From contig NC_053392.1 of assembly GCF_905171765.1 (NCBI RefSeq), positions 407,940,565 through 408,004,564 on the forward strand: a DNA stretch of 64,000 nucleotides. Reading direction: 5' to 3'. The first letter of the stretch is position 1. Each line of letters opens with the position of its first letter. The notes beneath the pieces are model-generated. The model saw only the letters and a program-made list of their open reading frames with translations. It did no database searches and was not told the DNA's origin. The position numbers and the translations under genes were made by a program. This stretch comes from Bufo bufo (Eukaryota > Chordata > Amphibia > Anura > Bufonidae). Shown piece after piece: positions 31,045 to 43,600 of this stretch.

Positions 31045-32205
31045 ACTTATTAAAAAATAAAATTGAAGGGACTCAATTGAAGCAAAATGTCTTCAAATTT
31101 ATTATCTGTGTTAATTTTGTGTTCTTTTTAAAACTCACACCGCAAAGCTCCTCAAGCATGCTTGCAGTCCTACTCCCGATGAGCGTTAAACACCATGTGA
31201 TGTTGGCTGCATCACATGCAGGTTTTTCTTCTCCTTTCAATATAGCTTGTCCTCTTCAGACCTATGTTCGCACTTGTAGTGTTCAAGAAAATACCCAGAA
31301 CACTACAAATGTGAACATAGATCTAAAAATAAACAAAATTTCTTAGATAGGCACTCAGACTTCTAGAGTACATGCAGCACACACAATTTTAATCACAATA
31401 ATAAAACAACAATCTGTAAAAACTTTTAAAATAATGAGTAAGATATGAAATAAATAAAATTACTGTATAAATACGATGCAAATAAAAATTGCTCCACCAT
31501 GGTATAGATAATTGCTGAGTTCATTGATAAATCCTCTTATTATTCAGTGCTTTTCATTATGTAGTCCATCCACTATATAATCGATGAGGTAAGTTTGAAA
31601 AATAGTTAATTGGAACAGTTCTCCTATTATTATATAGTTTCTATTAATAGGCCTTTTTATTTTTTATTTTGAAATTATATCATTAGATCTTAGACGGTTA
31701 GAGGATCGTATCGATCTAACGGCATATATATAGCCAATATCACACGATTTCAGAGGTACTCACTGTTTGGTCGGTCTCTGCGAGGTATGTGTGATTGTGA
31801 TTAAAATTGTGTGTGCGCCATGTACTCTAGATGTCCGAGTGCCTATCTAAGAAATATTGTTTATTTAGTTACTAGTGACTGAGAGGGCAAATAGTCACGA
31901 TGCGAGCACCGGTACCATTCACTTGGAGGTAGAGCCACCCTAAAATTACATTTATTACACATAGATCTAAAAATGCTGCTCATCTGAAGAGGACAGCTAC
32001 ATTGAAAGGAGAATGAAAACCTGGTTGTGATACAGCCAACATCAGAATGGTGTTTCATGCTCATTGGGAAGAGGACTGCAAGCACACTGAGGAGGTTTGA
32101 GCTGAGAGTTAAAAATAAATAAACAAAAATTTTTTTTTTTAATCCAAATAAACACAGATAATACATTTGAAGACATTTTGCTCAGAGTCAAAATTTTATT
32201 TTTTC
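31045..32205. repeat. Inverted repeat of about 1.15 kb
   Basis: Arms 31045-31395 and 31795-32205. Shared blocks in opposite orientation include GCAAAATGTCTTCAAATTTATTATCTG, CTTGCAGTCCTACTCCC, TGATGTTGGCTG, CTCCTTTCAATRTAGCT, GTCCTCTTCAGA and CACAATTTTAATCACAA. The AT-rich spacer is about 400 bp. It looks like an old foldback element; no TSD or coding capacity was found. Confidence 0.8.
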
Positions 32206-32926
32206 AGAAGGTTCTCAATCACAAGAGACTATACTGACTTGTTTTGAGTGCCATTGTGTATTCTTTGTCTATTTTTTACTGTCTATAACCTTATCACCTC
32301 AACTGTGCATGCACAGACCTAGGCATATACAGTGCATTCAAATAGTCTTCAGACCCCTTCATTTTTTCAAATTGTTATATTGTGGCCTTGCACAAAAAGT
32401 TCCCCCTTTGATCTGCACTCAATCTTTATTAAGAAAAAAATGAAAAACAGAATTTAAGAAATGTTTGTAAATTTATTGAAATGGAAAATATGGACATGGA
32501 CATAAAGAATTCCGACTCATTACTAGGACACTGGGGACCTCGCATTTCTCCTGGGGACCTCCCAATGGGAAATGGGCTTTGGCAAGAGGTGACCAAGAAC
32601 ACAATGGTCACTCTGGCTCAGCTCCAAAGATCCTGTGTGCATATAGGAGACACTTCCGGAAAATCAACCATCACTGCAAAAATTTCTTCAAGCTGGGCTT
32701 TATGGCAGAGTTACCAGAAAGAGGCCTCTCCCAAGTAAAAGACATATGACCGTTTGCAAAAAAAACGCCAACTTGAACCCAATCAAAGATCTTGGGAGAG
32801 ACCTAAAAATGTCTGTCCATTGACTGTCCCCATCCTACATAATAGAGCTTGAAAGGACCTGTCAGTAATATGGATTATCGATTAATGGCAGCCATGATTC
32901 TCATTTAATTCACCTTGGTCAGTGTA

Positions 32927-34474
32927 CAGTCGTGGGCAAAAGTTTTGAGAATGACACAAATATTAGTTTTCACAAAGTTTGCTGCTAAACTGCTTTTAGA
33001 TCTTTGTTTCAGTTGTTTCTGTGATGTAGTGAAATATAATTACACACACTTCATATGTTTCAAAGGCTTTTATCAACAATTACATGACATTTATGCAAAG
33101 AGTCAGTATTTGCAGTGTTGGCCCTTCTTTTTCAGGACCTCTGCAATTCGACTGGGCATGCTCTCAATCAACTTCTGGGCCAATTCCTGACTGATAGCAA
33201 CCCATTCTTTCATAATCACTTCTTGGAGTTTGTCAGAATTAGTGGGTTTTTTTTTTTCCACCCGACTCTTGAGGATAGACCACAAGTTCTCAATGGGATT
33301 AAGATCTGGGGAGTTTCCAGGCCATGGACCCAAAATGTCAACGTTTTGGTCCCCGAGCCACTTAGTTATCACTTTTGCCTTATGGCACGGTGCTCCATCG
33401 TGCTGGAAAATGCATTGTTCTTCACCAAACTGTTTTTGGAAGAAGTTGCTGTTGGAAGGTGTTTTGGTACCATTCTTTATTCATGGCTGTGTTTTTTGGC
33501 CAAAATTGTGAGTGAGCCCACTCCCTTGGATGAGAAGCAACCCCACACATGAATGGTCTCAGGATGCTTTACTGTTGGCATGACACAGGACTGATGGTAG
33601 CGCTCACCTTTTCTTCTCCGGACAAGCCTTTTTCCAGATGCCCCAAACAATCGGAAAGAGGCTTCATCGGAGAACATGACTTTGCCCCAGTCCTCAGCAG
33701 TCCATTCACCATACTTTCTGCAGAAGATCAATCTGTCCCTGATGTTTTTTTGGAGAGAAGTGGCTTCTTTGCTGCCCTTCTTGACACCAGGACATCTTCC
33801 AAAAGTCTTCGCCTCACTATGATTGCAGATGCGCTCACACCTGCCTGCTGCCATTCCTGAGTAAGCTCTGCACTGGTGGCACTCCGATCCCGCAGCTGAA
33901 TCCTCTTTAGGAGACTATTCTGGCGCTTGCTGGACTCTCTTGGACGCCCTGAAGCTTTCTTAACAAGAATTGAACCTCTTTCCTTGAAGTTCTTGGTGAT
34001 CCTATAAATTGTTGATTGAGGTGCAATCTTAGTAGCCACAATATCCTTTCCTGTGAAGCCATTTTTATGCAACGCAATGATGGCTGCACGCGTTTCTTTG
34101 CAGGTCACCATGGTTAACAATGGAAGAACAATGATTTCAAGCATCACCCTCCTTTTAACATGTCAAATGTGCCATTTTAACCCAATCAGCCTGACATAAT
34201 GATCTCCAGCCTTGTGCTCGTCAACATTCTCACCTGCGTTAACAAGACGATTACTGAAATGATCTCAGCAGGTCCTTTAATGACAGCAATGAAATGCAGT
34301 GGAAAGTTTTTTGGGGATAAAGTAAATTTTCATGGCAAAGAAGGACTATGCAATTCATCTGATCACTCTTCATAACATTCTGGAGTATATGCAAATTGCT
34401 ATTATAAAAACTTAAGCAGCAACTTTTCCAATTTCCAATATTTATGTAATTCTCAAAACTTTTGGCCACGACTG
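32927..34474 (-). mobile_element. Tc1 element nested in the LTR
   Basis: TIRs CAGTCGTGGGCAAAAGTTTTG and (inward) CAGTCGTGGCCAAAAGTTTTG, between TA at 32925-32926 and 34475-34476. 1548 bp, all native. The high TIR identity marks it as the youngest layer of the nest. Confidence 0.96.
33103..34111 (-). pseudogene. Tc1 transposase with frameshifts
   Basis: The start at 34111 gives MVTCKETRAAIIALHKNGF, the helix-turn-helix region, then the basic SGRPRESSKR linker. Frame shifts lead to DRLIFCRKYGEWTAEDWGKV, the first Asp in MFSDEASFRLFG and VWGCFSSKGVGSLT, then QHDGAPCHKAKVITKWLG (second Asp) and LNPIENLWSILK (Glu), ending KKKGQHCKY at 33103. At least two indels (about 33730-33850 and 33375-33480) break a gene of about 336 codons. 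All three catalytic residues remain. Confidence 0.93.
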
Positions 34475-35965
34475 TACATGCAAAATAAGTTCCGACTTTA
34501 ACCCTCAGCTTGTCAGATAGCAGAGGTAGTGAACTCCACAAGGGTCCTGGCTTCAAGCAAGCCACTTGTTTACAAATTCACACGTCCTCCAGTCGGCCAG
34601 GAACCTCAGCTTATATAGCAGGAAAGACCTCTCTGCAGGAGTCTGGGCAATTCCCCAGTTCAATCAGCATGGAACCGGCGATTTATAAGGAATTATGAAT
34701 CGCCCGGCCATCACAGGCGCAAACTGGATACATATTTGTGTCCCGGTGGCCACGATGAACATGCCCATGGTCATATGTTGGAGGTCAGGTGCCAGGGTAG
34801 GGAGATATACATCTCTCTCCACAGAAACCCAATAACAGTACCATGCTTGGACTCTAATTGTAGCCGCAACCCAGGCTGGTCTGTTGGTCCCAGAACAATC
34901 TCCCTGTGACCTTCTGGTCTGGAGCTATGGGCCCTAATGCGTTTGTGGGTCCTTGGCTGCCAGCCCAGAAGACTGCTGACATCACTGCCATTACACCATC
35001 ATAACCCAAAGGAACATTCTTCTACCCGGTAACTGACTTGTACTCTGTGTAATCCTGTTTGTACAATACTACCTGTATTAGTAACCTCAGACCACTGTAT
35101 ATATTCTTTGTGTATAGTGTGTTATCTAGTGTGCCCTTAAGGCGATTAAATATATAATTTAATCTTGTGCTGTCTTGTATCTTAATCACGAATCCCTACG
35201 TCTGTTTCGGCCTAGTTATAAGCTACGGCGGGTTGGTTTCTCACCCTATATAATCCCGTTAGCGGACCGGGCTTATATCAAACGAGAAGCTGGTGGCAGA
35301 TTTCCCGGGCTGAGGAAGCGCTGTTTCACTGGGGTAGTGACCAGGCTCCCTCAGCTTGTTACCTCTCTGTGCCCGTGTGGACAGGAGGAGTTGGTATAAA
35401 CTGTACCAAGCTGACCTTACATGCTCCTCCGGGAGGGCGTAACGTCACGTCTTGGTAACCAGTGACGATACCGCGTCTCTTGAGCTCGACGTAGTTGACG
35501 TCAAGCGGGCACGAGGGGTGGTATCCCTCACAGGACCTCCAGAAAAGAATGGCAGGAAATACCCAAATCCAGGTGTGCAAACTTTGTGACATCATACCCA
35601 AGAAGACTAAGCTTTGCATCAGTTAAGTACTGAGTAATGGTCTGAATACTTATGTTAATACAATATTTTAGTTTTTCTTCTTAAATAAATTAGCAAAGAT
35701 TCTGAACATTCTGTTTTTACTTTGTCATCATAGGGTATCAAGTTAAGAGTGAAACTTTTAGCATAAAGCTGCAACATAACAAAATGTGAAAGAATGGTGT
35801 AAATACTTTCCGAATGGGCTGTAAATACATACAGAGGAACCTATGTATATGCATATACTTGTGTGGACTGGAGTAAAGAAAATGTCAATAATGGGAGACT
35901 AAAGCAACTGAAGTAGGGGACAATCTAGTCTGCACCCATCCTAATTTATTTCCCTTGGAGACTAA

Positions 35966-36246
35966 GGGTCCATTCACACGTCCGTGGTGTGTTGCGGACC
36001 CGCAACACACCCGGCCGGCACCCCCTATAGAAATGCCTATTCTTGTCCGCAGCTGCGGACAAGAATAGGACATGTTCTATCTTTTGCGGAGCTGCGGACC
36101 GGAAGATCGGGGCCGCACTCCGCAAATGCGGATGTGGACGGCACACTGTGTTCCATTCCGTCCCTATAGAGAATGAATGGGTCCACACCCGTTCCACAAA
36201 ATTGCGGAACGGATGCGGACCCTTTTGCGGATGTGTGAATGGAGCC
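35966..36246. mobile_element. Harbinger-type MITE
   Basis: Ends GGGTCCATTCACACGTCCG and (inward) GGCTCCATTCACACATCCG with TAA on both sides (35963-35965, 36247-36249). 281 bp; the internal CCTATTCTTGTCCGC hairpin is shared with the GGCCTCATGCACAC subfamily. Confidence 0.87.
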
Positions 36247-36249
36247 TAA

Positions 36250-37349
36250 GTGTGGAACTGATTTTAAACTACTATATAGCAGTGTGGCAATGTGCTGTAC
36301 TTTTTATGCTGGGAGGGTATAACAACCTGTAAAAGTTGCATGTCGCACACCTCAAAGGCAGGCCCTGGACACATAAACACACAGTTATGCATAGCTGGAT
36401 AGAAAGCAGAGCTGATTGGACAGTATCCATCATTATGTGGAGCAATGAAATGTTATTGTGTGCCTGGAATGCATTAACTACATAGATCAATGCTCCCATG
36501 TTTTAGAATAAGGAAAGTGTATCGACCTTCACATTTACTAAGTGTTCCTTGCAAGAAGCCTGGATAAGTGACACAAAATTATAGTTTTCGATAGCGTTTT
36601 GCAACAGTTTCCAAAACAGGCAATACTTTTTACATGTTGAACCCCATGTTGCAATCCGGTTTAATCTTTCATGAAATTTTTACATATATACTAGACATGA
36701 GTGAATTGATTCTACCAATTCAGTATTTGTCCCGAAGTTTCCCAAAAAAACAAGGCAAGTTCTAACAGAACTGAATTTCTTGTGATTTGTTTTTGGTGAA
36801 TGTGTATGAGAGAGACTAGTATGCTACTCTGAGTTTCTGGGAAATATGAGTACTTATCATAGAATGTTGGCCATTCTAGTGCCGGATACATGCTGTCCGC
36901 ACACCATCAGCGGCGGATAGCACTTTCTATCTTTGCAGCCATTATTAATATCTGCTCCTGATGACACAGGGGACTTAGCCACTCAGTAGAAATGCGTTGA
37001 GCAGCTATTAGGTTCACATGCTGAGTGGACATGGTGAACCATCATCTAGAAGATAGTATTCCATAGGCAGGGTGATAGTGTGTAGGGCAAATATCGCCAC
37101 CTACTGTCAGTGACACTATTAAGTGAGCACTGCTGTAAAACACAATACAGAGAGCTGACTTACTGCCTAAAACCTCACGGGTATAGACTGGGCTGTTTAC
37201 TAGCAAGGCGGTCATGATTGCTGCTCTTTGAAGCAGCCGATACGTATCTGAGGTGTATACCAGTGTCGAAAACTACCTGGCTGACACACGGTTAGTGTAT
37301 CCTTACACTTTATGAGGAGCAATATGATTGAGGGGAATATTTATAGAAA
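36250..37349. other. Unassigned sequence
   Basis: 1.1 kb without recognised repeat ends, ORFs or RNA genes. Confidence 0.4.
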
Positions 37350-37351
37350 TA

Positions 37352-38967
37352 CAGTGGATATAAAAAGTCCACACACCCCTGTTAAAATGTCAGTTTTCTG
37401 CAATGTAAAAAGATAGACAAAGATAAATCATTTCAGAACTTTTTCCATCTTTAATGTGACCTATAAACTGTACCACTCAATTGTAAAACAAACTGAAATC
37501 TTTTAGGTAGAGGGAAGAAAAAATATAAAAATAAAATAATATGGTTGCATAAGTGTGCACACCCTTAAACTAATACTTTGTTGAAGCACCTTTTGATTTT
37601 ATTACAGCACTCAGTCTTTTGGGTATGAGTCTATCAGCATGGCACATTTTGACTTGGCAAGATTTGCCCACTCTTTGCAAAAAAAACTCCAAATCTGACA
37701 GATTGCAAGGGCATCTCCTGTGCACAGCCCTCTTCGGATCACCCCACAGATTTTCAATCGGATTCAGCTCTGGGCTCTGGCTGGGCCATTCCAAAACTGT
37801 AATCTTCTGGTGAAGCCATTCCTTTGTTGATTTGGATGTATGCTTTAGGTTGTTGTCATGCTGAAAGATGAAGTTCCTCTTCATGTTCAGCTTTCTAGCA
37901 GAAGCCTGAAGATTTTGTGCCAATATCGACTAGTATTTGGAACTGTTCATAATTCCCTCTAGCTTAACTAAGGCCCCAGTTCCAGCTGAAGAAAAACAGC
38001 CCCAAAGCATGATGCTGCCACCACCATGCTTCACTGTGGGTTCTTTTGGTGATGTGCAGTGCTGTTTTTGCGCCAAACATATATTTTGGAATTATGACCA
38101 AAAAGTTCAACCTTGGTTTCATCAGACCATAACACCTTTTCCCACATGCTTTTGGGAGACTTCAGATGTGTTTTTGCAAAATGTAGCCTGGCTTGGATGT
38201 TTTTCTTCGTAAGAAAAGGATTTCGTCTTGCCACTCTACCCCATAGCCCAGACATATGAAGAATACGGGAGATTGTTGTCACATGTACCACACAGCCAGT
38301 ACTTGCCAGATATTCCTGCAGCTCCTTTAATGTTGCTGTAGGCCTCTTGGTAGCTTCCCAGACCTGTTTTCTTCTCGTTTTTTCATCAATTTTGGAGGGA
38401 CTTCCAGTTCTTGGTAATGTCACTGTTGTGCCATATTTTCTCCACTTGATGATGACTGTCTTCACTGTGTTCCATGGTATATCTAATTCCTTGGAAATTC
38501 GTTTGTACCCTTCTCCTGACTGATACCCTTTAACAATGAGATCCCTCTGATGCTTTGGAAGCTCTCTGTGGACCATGGCTTTTGCTGTGGGATGCGACTA
38601 AGAAAATTTCAGGAAAGACCAACTAGAGCAGCTTAACTTTATTTGGGGTTAATCAGAGGCACTTTAAATTATGGCAGGTGTATGCTGACTCCAATTTAAC
38701 ATTATTTTAAATGTGATTGCTTAATTCTGAACACTGCTCCCAAAGTTATGAGGGTGTGCACACTTATGCAACCACATTTATTTAATTTTTTTTTGTTTTC
38801 TTCCCTCCACCTAAAATATTTCAGTTTGCTTTTCAATTGAGTGGTACAATTTATAGGTCACATTAAAAGGTGGAAAAAGTTCTGAAATTATTTTTCTTTG
38901 TCTCATTTTTTTACATAACAGAAACCTGACATTTTAACAGGGGTGTGCAGACTTTTTATATCCACTG
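37352..38967 (-). mobile_element. Tc1 element
   Basis: TIRs CAGTGGATATAAAAAGTCCA and (inward) CAGTGGATATAAAAAGTCTG, between TA at 37350-37351 and 38968-38969. 1616 bp and uninterrupted; TIRs about 220 bp with some divergence. Confidence 0.96.
37570..38576 (-). pseudogene. Tc1 transposase, one frameshift and one stop
   Basis: The start at 38576 gives MVHRELPKHQRDLIVKGYQS; the helix-turn-helix spans residues 8-48, followed by a degenerate GSPSK linker. D152 is in LWSDETKVELFG. After HHQKN the frame shifts near 38035 into VKHGGGSIMLWGCFSSAGTG. A TAG follows NSSKY near 37932, and the second Asp is in FQHDNNLKHTSKS with the Glu in LNPIENLWGD. The end is KSKGASTKY. All catalytic residues survive, so two lesions alone inactivate it. 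Confidence 0.94.
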
Positions 38968-39135
38968 TAGCTCTGATTAACTATTGCACCCTAGTCTACA
39001 TTTGACGCTTTAGGTGGACTGTTTGCCCTAGATTTTAGTATTGAATCCACAATAAAGTTAGTTTTTGTTTTATTTTAACGTTCGTTACCAGGCTGAGAAT
39101 TAATGACAATTGTGAACTACTTTTAAACTGATTTA

Positions 39136-39410
39136 GGCTTCATGCACACGGCCGTTGTTTGGGTCCGCATCCGAGCCACCATTTTGGCGGCTCAGATGCG
39201 GACCCATTCACTTCAATGGGGCCGCAAAAGATGCGGACAGCACTCCGTGTGCTGTCCACATCCGTTGCTCCGTTCCGTGGACACGCAAACAAAATAGAAC
39301 ATGTCCTATTCTTGTCCGTTTTGCGGACAAGAATAGGCATTTCTACAATGGGCCGCCCGTTCCCACGGTTTGCGGACCGCAAAAAAACGAACGACCGTGT
39401 GCATGAAGCC
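39136..39410. mobile_element. Harbinger-type MITE
   Basis: Ends GGCTTCATGCACACGGCCGT and (inward) GGCTTCATGCACACGGTCGT, TTA on both sides (39133-39135, 39411-39413). 275 bp, hairpin interior with ATTCTTGTCCGTTTTGCGGAC. Confidence 0.88.
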
Positions 39411-39413
39411 TTA

Positions 39414-40180
39414 ACCTGTTTGTTTACTCATCATAGAATGTGCCTAGTATGCGGGTGAAGTATTATAGGCCAGGCAAAGCTTCTCTGGGTTTCTGGGGAA
39501 AATGTATGTAAATTATCCACTCTCCACTATAGAAATAAATTAGTTAATATATAACATATAGCTATTTGATCATAATAAAAAATTATGAAAAACACAAGTT
39601 TCAGTGGTGTAGGAATAATGAGGATAATTCATTCCTATGTTGTAAATTCTGTGGGCAAGATCTACCAAATGCTCCATAGATACCCTAGCCCTATGTTGGT
39701 CACCAACATGTAATTTTTATATAAACCTATACTAATTAAAAAATCATACATACTTGACAAACCATAAGAGCTAAACACACAGCAGAAAGTCCATTCATTT
39801 TTTCAGCTAAATTACTTTCTGGGTAGTGATCTTGAACAATGAGGTGTCAGTAAAATCTAAAAATAGAAAACGAACAAAAGCATAACATACATAGAAAGAA
39901 TTGCATACTGTATTTAAGGTTTGAAAAATGATAAAAATAACAAATTTCTGAGTTACCACAACTGATCATATCTTAACTATACAAGGTATACATTGTACTA
40001 CCAACTGTATGATGAAATTACATGCTCTGCAGACTACATGTCTTCTAATTGGCCACACTAAGAAATATAAGTTCAAGCGAGTGCAAGGGTTTGTCTCTTG
40101 ATAATATCCTTTGCCATCATAACTAGTAATGTTTTCAACATAAAGCCATACTGGTCGATTATAAGGTAAGATTATATAAT
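39414..40180. other. Unassigned AT-rich sequence
   Basis: No repeat boundary or coding motif was recognised. The 5' end of the next Tc1 is somewhere near 40190 and is eroded. Confidence 0.4.
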
Positions 40181-40446
40181 AAAAATGAAAACGTATGTGG
40201 TGTGCATTTGTATTCAGCCTCCTGTACACTCCGATAACCCTAAATAACATCCAGTCTGCCTTTAGAAGTCACCTAATTAGCAAATATAGAGTCCACATAT
40301 GTGTAATTTATTTTCCGTATAACTACAGCTGCTCTGTGAAGGCCTTAGAGGTTTGTTAGAGAACATTAGTGATCAAACGGCATCATGAAAACCAAGGAAC
40401 ACACCAGACAGGTCAGGGATAAAGTTATGGAGAAGTGTAAAGGTTA

Positions 40447-40760
40447 GGCCTCATACACACAACCGTTTTTCGTATCCGCATCCGAGCCGCAGTTTTTGTG
40501 GCTTGGGTGCGGACCCATTCACTTCAATGGGGCCTCAAAAGATGCGGACAGCACTCCGTGTGCTGTTCACATCCATTGCTCTGCTCCGAAGCCCAAAAAG
40601 CCCAAAAAAATATAGCATGTCCTATTCTTGTCCGTTTTGCGGACAAGAATAGGCATGTCTACAATGGGTCGCCCTTTCGGTTCCTAAAATTGCGGAAGGC
40701 ACACGAGCGGCTTCCGTTTTTGCGGACCGCAAAAAACGGCATGGTCGTGTGCATGAGGCC
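40447..40760. mobile_element. Harbinger-type MITE inside the Tc1
   Basis: Ends GGCCTCATACACACAACCGT and (inward) GGCCTCATGCACACGACCAT; TTA at 40444-40446 and 40761-40763. 314 bp. Confidence 0.88.
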
Positions 40761-41155
40761 TTATAAGAATAAAATATCCTAAGCTCTGAACATCTCACGG
40801 TGCACTTTTTAATCCATCATCCGAAAATGGAGGGAGTATGGCACAACTGCAAACCTACCAAGACATGGCCGTCCACCTAAATTGACAGCCCAGGCAAGGA
40901 GAGCACTAATTAGAGAAGCAGCCAAGAGGCCTATAGTCCCTCTGGAAAATCTGCAGAGCTCCACAGCTCAGGTGGGAGAATCTGTCTACAGGATAACTAT
41001 TAGTCGTTAACTCCACAAATCTGGCCTTTATGGAAGAGTGGCAAGAAGAAACCATTTTTAAAAGCAAGCCATAAGTCCCGTTTGCAGTTTGCCACAAGCC
41101 ATGTAGGGGACACAGCAAACATGTGGAAGAAGGTGCTCTGGTCATATGAGACTAA

Positions 41156-41471
41156 GGGCTCATGCACATGAACACATTTTCTTTCCGTGTCAGTTGCATT
41201 TTTTTTGCGGACCGTATGTGAAACCATTAATTTTAAATAGGTCCGCAAAAAAAAAAAAAAAAAAAAACAGAAGTTACTCCGTGTGCATTCCGTTGCAAAA
41301 AAATAGAACATGTCCTATTATTGTCCGCATTACGGACAAGAATAGTACTGTTCTATTAGGAGCCAGCTTTTCCGTTCCGCAAAATATGGAATGCACTCGG
41401 ACATCATACATATTTTTTGCCAATCTGTTTTCTGCAGACCGCAAAATACATACGGTTGTGTGCATGAGCCC
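41156..41471. mobile_element. Harbinger-type MITE inside the Tc1
   Basis: Ends GGGCTCATGCACATGAACAC and (inward) GGGCTCATGCACACAACCGT; TAA at 41153-41155 and 41472-41474. 316 bp. It splits the transposase gene immediately after the codons for the first catalytic site. Confidence 0.88.
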
Positions 41472-41693
41472 TAAAGTTGAACTTTTTGGCCTAAGTGCAA
41501 AAGGCTATGTGTGGTGGAAAACTAACACTGCACATCACCATGAAAATTCCATCTGCACTATGAAAAATGGTGGTGGCAGCACGGTGGGGATGCTTTTCTT
41601 CACAGGGACAGGAAGCTAAATACAGGGCAGTCCTGGAAAAAACCCTGTTAGAGGCTGTAAAGGACTTTAACCACCTCAGCTTCCCTAGCTTAA

Positions 41694-42318
41694 AGCGAAC
41701 CTGTCACCATGATTTTGCGCATAGAGCTGGGGACAAGGGCTGCTAGATGGCCACTAGCACATCTGCAATACCCAGGTCCCACAGCTCTCTGCGCTTTTAT
41801 TGTGTTAAAAAAACGTTTTGAGTGATATACAAATTAGCTGATATGAGTCCTGTAGCCGGATAGGAGTCAAGCGTCAAGGAGCCCAGCACCGCCCCGCGTC
41901 CTCCGAATCTCCTCCTTGCCGGCTGACGTCACAGAGCTGGAGCGCCGAAATCTCGCGATGCGCGAGCTAGCGCATGCGTAGTTCGTTCCCTGTGCTGATG
42001 CCAGAACAGGGAATGAACATGATGCAGACACTGCGCATGCGCTAGCTCACGCATCGCGAGATTTCGGCGCTCCAGCTCTGTGACGTCAGCCGGCAAGGAG
42101 GAGATTCGGAGGACGCGGGGCGGTGCTGGGCTCCTTGACGCTTGACTCATCTCCGGCTACAGGACTCATATCAGCTAATTTGCATATCATTTAAAACGTT
42201 TTTTTAACACAATAAAAGCGCAGAGAGCTGTGGGACCTGGGTACTGCAGATGTGCTAGTGGCCATCTAGCAGCCCATGTCCCCAGCTCTATGCGCAAAAT
42301 CATGGTGACAGGTTCGCT
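41694..42318. mobile_element. T2/Kolobok-like foldback MITE
   Basis: AGCGAACCTGTCACC ... GGTGACAGGTTCGCT lies between TTAA at 41690-41693 and 42319-42322. The two arms of about 310 bp are nearly identical, meeting near 42005, which suggests a recent insertion. It sits 23 bases inside the tip of the host piggyBac. Confidence 0.9.
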
Positions 42319-42659
42319 TTAAACACCCTTAATGACCAGACCACTTTTTACACTTCTGACCTATACTACTTTCATCATTTATTGCTCGTTCATGCAACTT
42401 ACCACCCAAATGAATTTTACCTCCTTTTCTTCTCACTAATAGAGCTTTCATTTGGTGGTATTTCATTGCTGCTGACATTTTTACTTTTTTTTGTTATTAA
42501 TCGAAATTTAACGATTTTTTTTGCAAAAAATGACATTTTACACTTTCAGTTGTTAAATTTTGCAAAAAAAACAACATCCATATATACATTTTTCTGTAAA
42601 TGTATTGTTCTACATGTCTTTGATAAAAAAAAAAAATGTTTTGGGTAAAAGTTATAGCG

Positions 42660-43600
42660 TTTACAAACTATGAAGCAGCTCTGACTTTCTGAGCACCTGT
42701 CATGTTTCCTGAGGTTCTACAATGGCCAGACAGTACAAACACCCCACAAATGACCCCATTTCGGAAAGTAGACACCCTAAGGTATTCGCTGATGGGCATA
42801 GTGAGTTCATAGAACTCTTTATTTTTTGTCACAAGTTATCGGAAAATGATGATTTTTTTTTTATTTTTTTTTCTTACAAAGTCTCATATTCCACTAACTT
42901 GTGACAAAAAATAAAAACTTCTATGAACTCACTATGCCCATCAGCGAATACCTTGGGGTGTCTTCTTTCCAAAATGGGGTCACTTGTGGGTTAGTTATAC
43001 TGCCCTGGCATTCTAGGGGCCCTAATGTGTGGTAAGTAGTTTGAAATCAAAATCTGTAAAAAATGGCTGGTGAAATCCAAAAGGTGCTCTTTGGAATGTG
43101 GGCCCCTTTGCCCACCTAGGCTGCAAAAAAGTGTCACACATGTGGTATCTCCGTACTCAGGAGAAGTTGGGGAATGTGTTTTGGGGTGTTATTTTACATA
43201 TACCCATGCTGGGTGAGATAAATATCTTGGCAAAAGACAACTTTTCCCATTTTTTTTTTATACAAAGTTGGCATTTGACCAAGATATTTATCTCACCCAG
43301 CATGGGTACATATAAAATGACACCCCAAAACACATTCCCCAACTTCTCCTGAGTACGGCGATACCAGATGTGTGACACTTTTTTGCAGCCTAGATGCGCA
43401 AAGGGGCCCACATTCCTTTTAGGAGGGCATTTTTAGACATTTGGATACCAGACTTCTTCTCACGCTTTGGGGCCCCTAAAATGCCAGGGCAGTATAAATA
43501 CCCCACATGTGACCCCATTTTGGAAAGAAGACACCCCAAGGTATTCAATGAGGGGCATGAACGGCACAGATTTCTTCATTCGCATCGATCAATGTGGATG
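42660..43600. repeat. Tandem large palindromes in the piggyBac subterminal region
   Basis: Two adjoining palindromes have centres near 42868 and 43255. Their arms share blocks such as ACCCCATTTTGGAAAG, CACCCAGCATGGGTA, CCCAAAACACATTCCCC and CTATGCCCATCAGCGAATAC. The second element of this family (51221-54383) has the same arrangement. Confidence 0.85.

Larger units (their letters stand above)
32860..35532. mobile_element. Solo LTR split by a younger Tc1
   Basis: TGTCAGTAATATGG ... GGTATCCCTCACA lies between 5-bp duplications GGACC (32855-32859, 35533-35537). Without the nested Tc1 it is about 1.12 kb. 35040-35170 has the look of an R/U5 region (GCGATTAAATATATAATTTAATCTTG). No gag, pol or env frame is present. 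Confidence 0.75.
32330..35821 (+). mobile_element. Old Tc1 element, split by an LTR
   Basis: The TIRs are CAGTGCATTCAAATAGTC and (inward) CAGCCCATTCGGAAAGTA, next to TA at 32328-32329 and 35822-35823. Native sequence is 32330-32859 and 35533-35821. On plus, decayed transposase pieces read VTLAQLQRSC, then LNPIKDLGRDLKMSVH (Glu changed to Lys), and after the LTR KEWQEIPKSRCANFVTSYPR. Much of the gene is deleted. It is the oldest layer of this nest. Confidence 0.85.
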
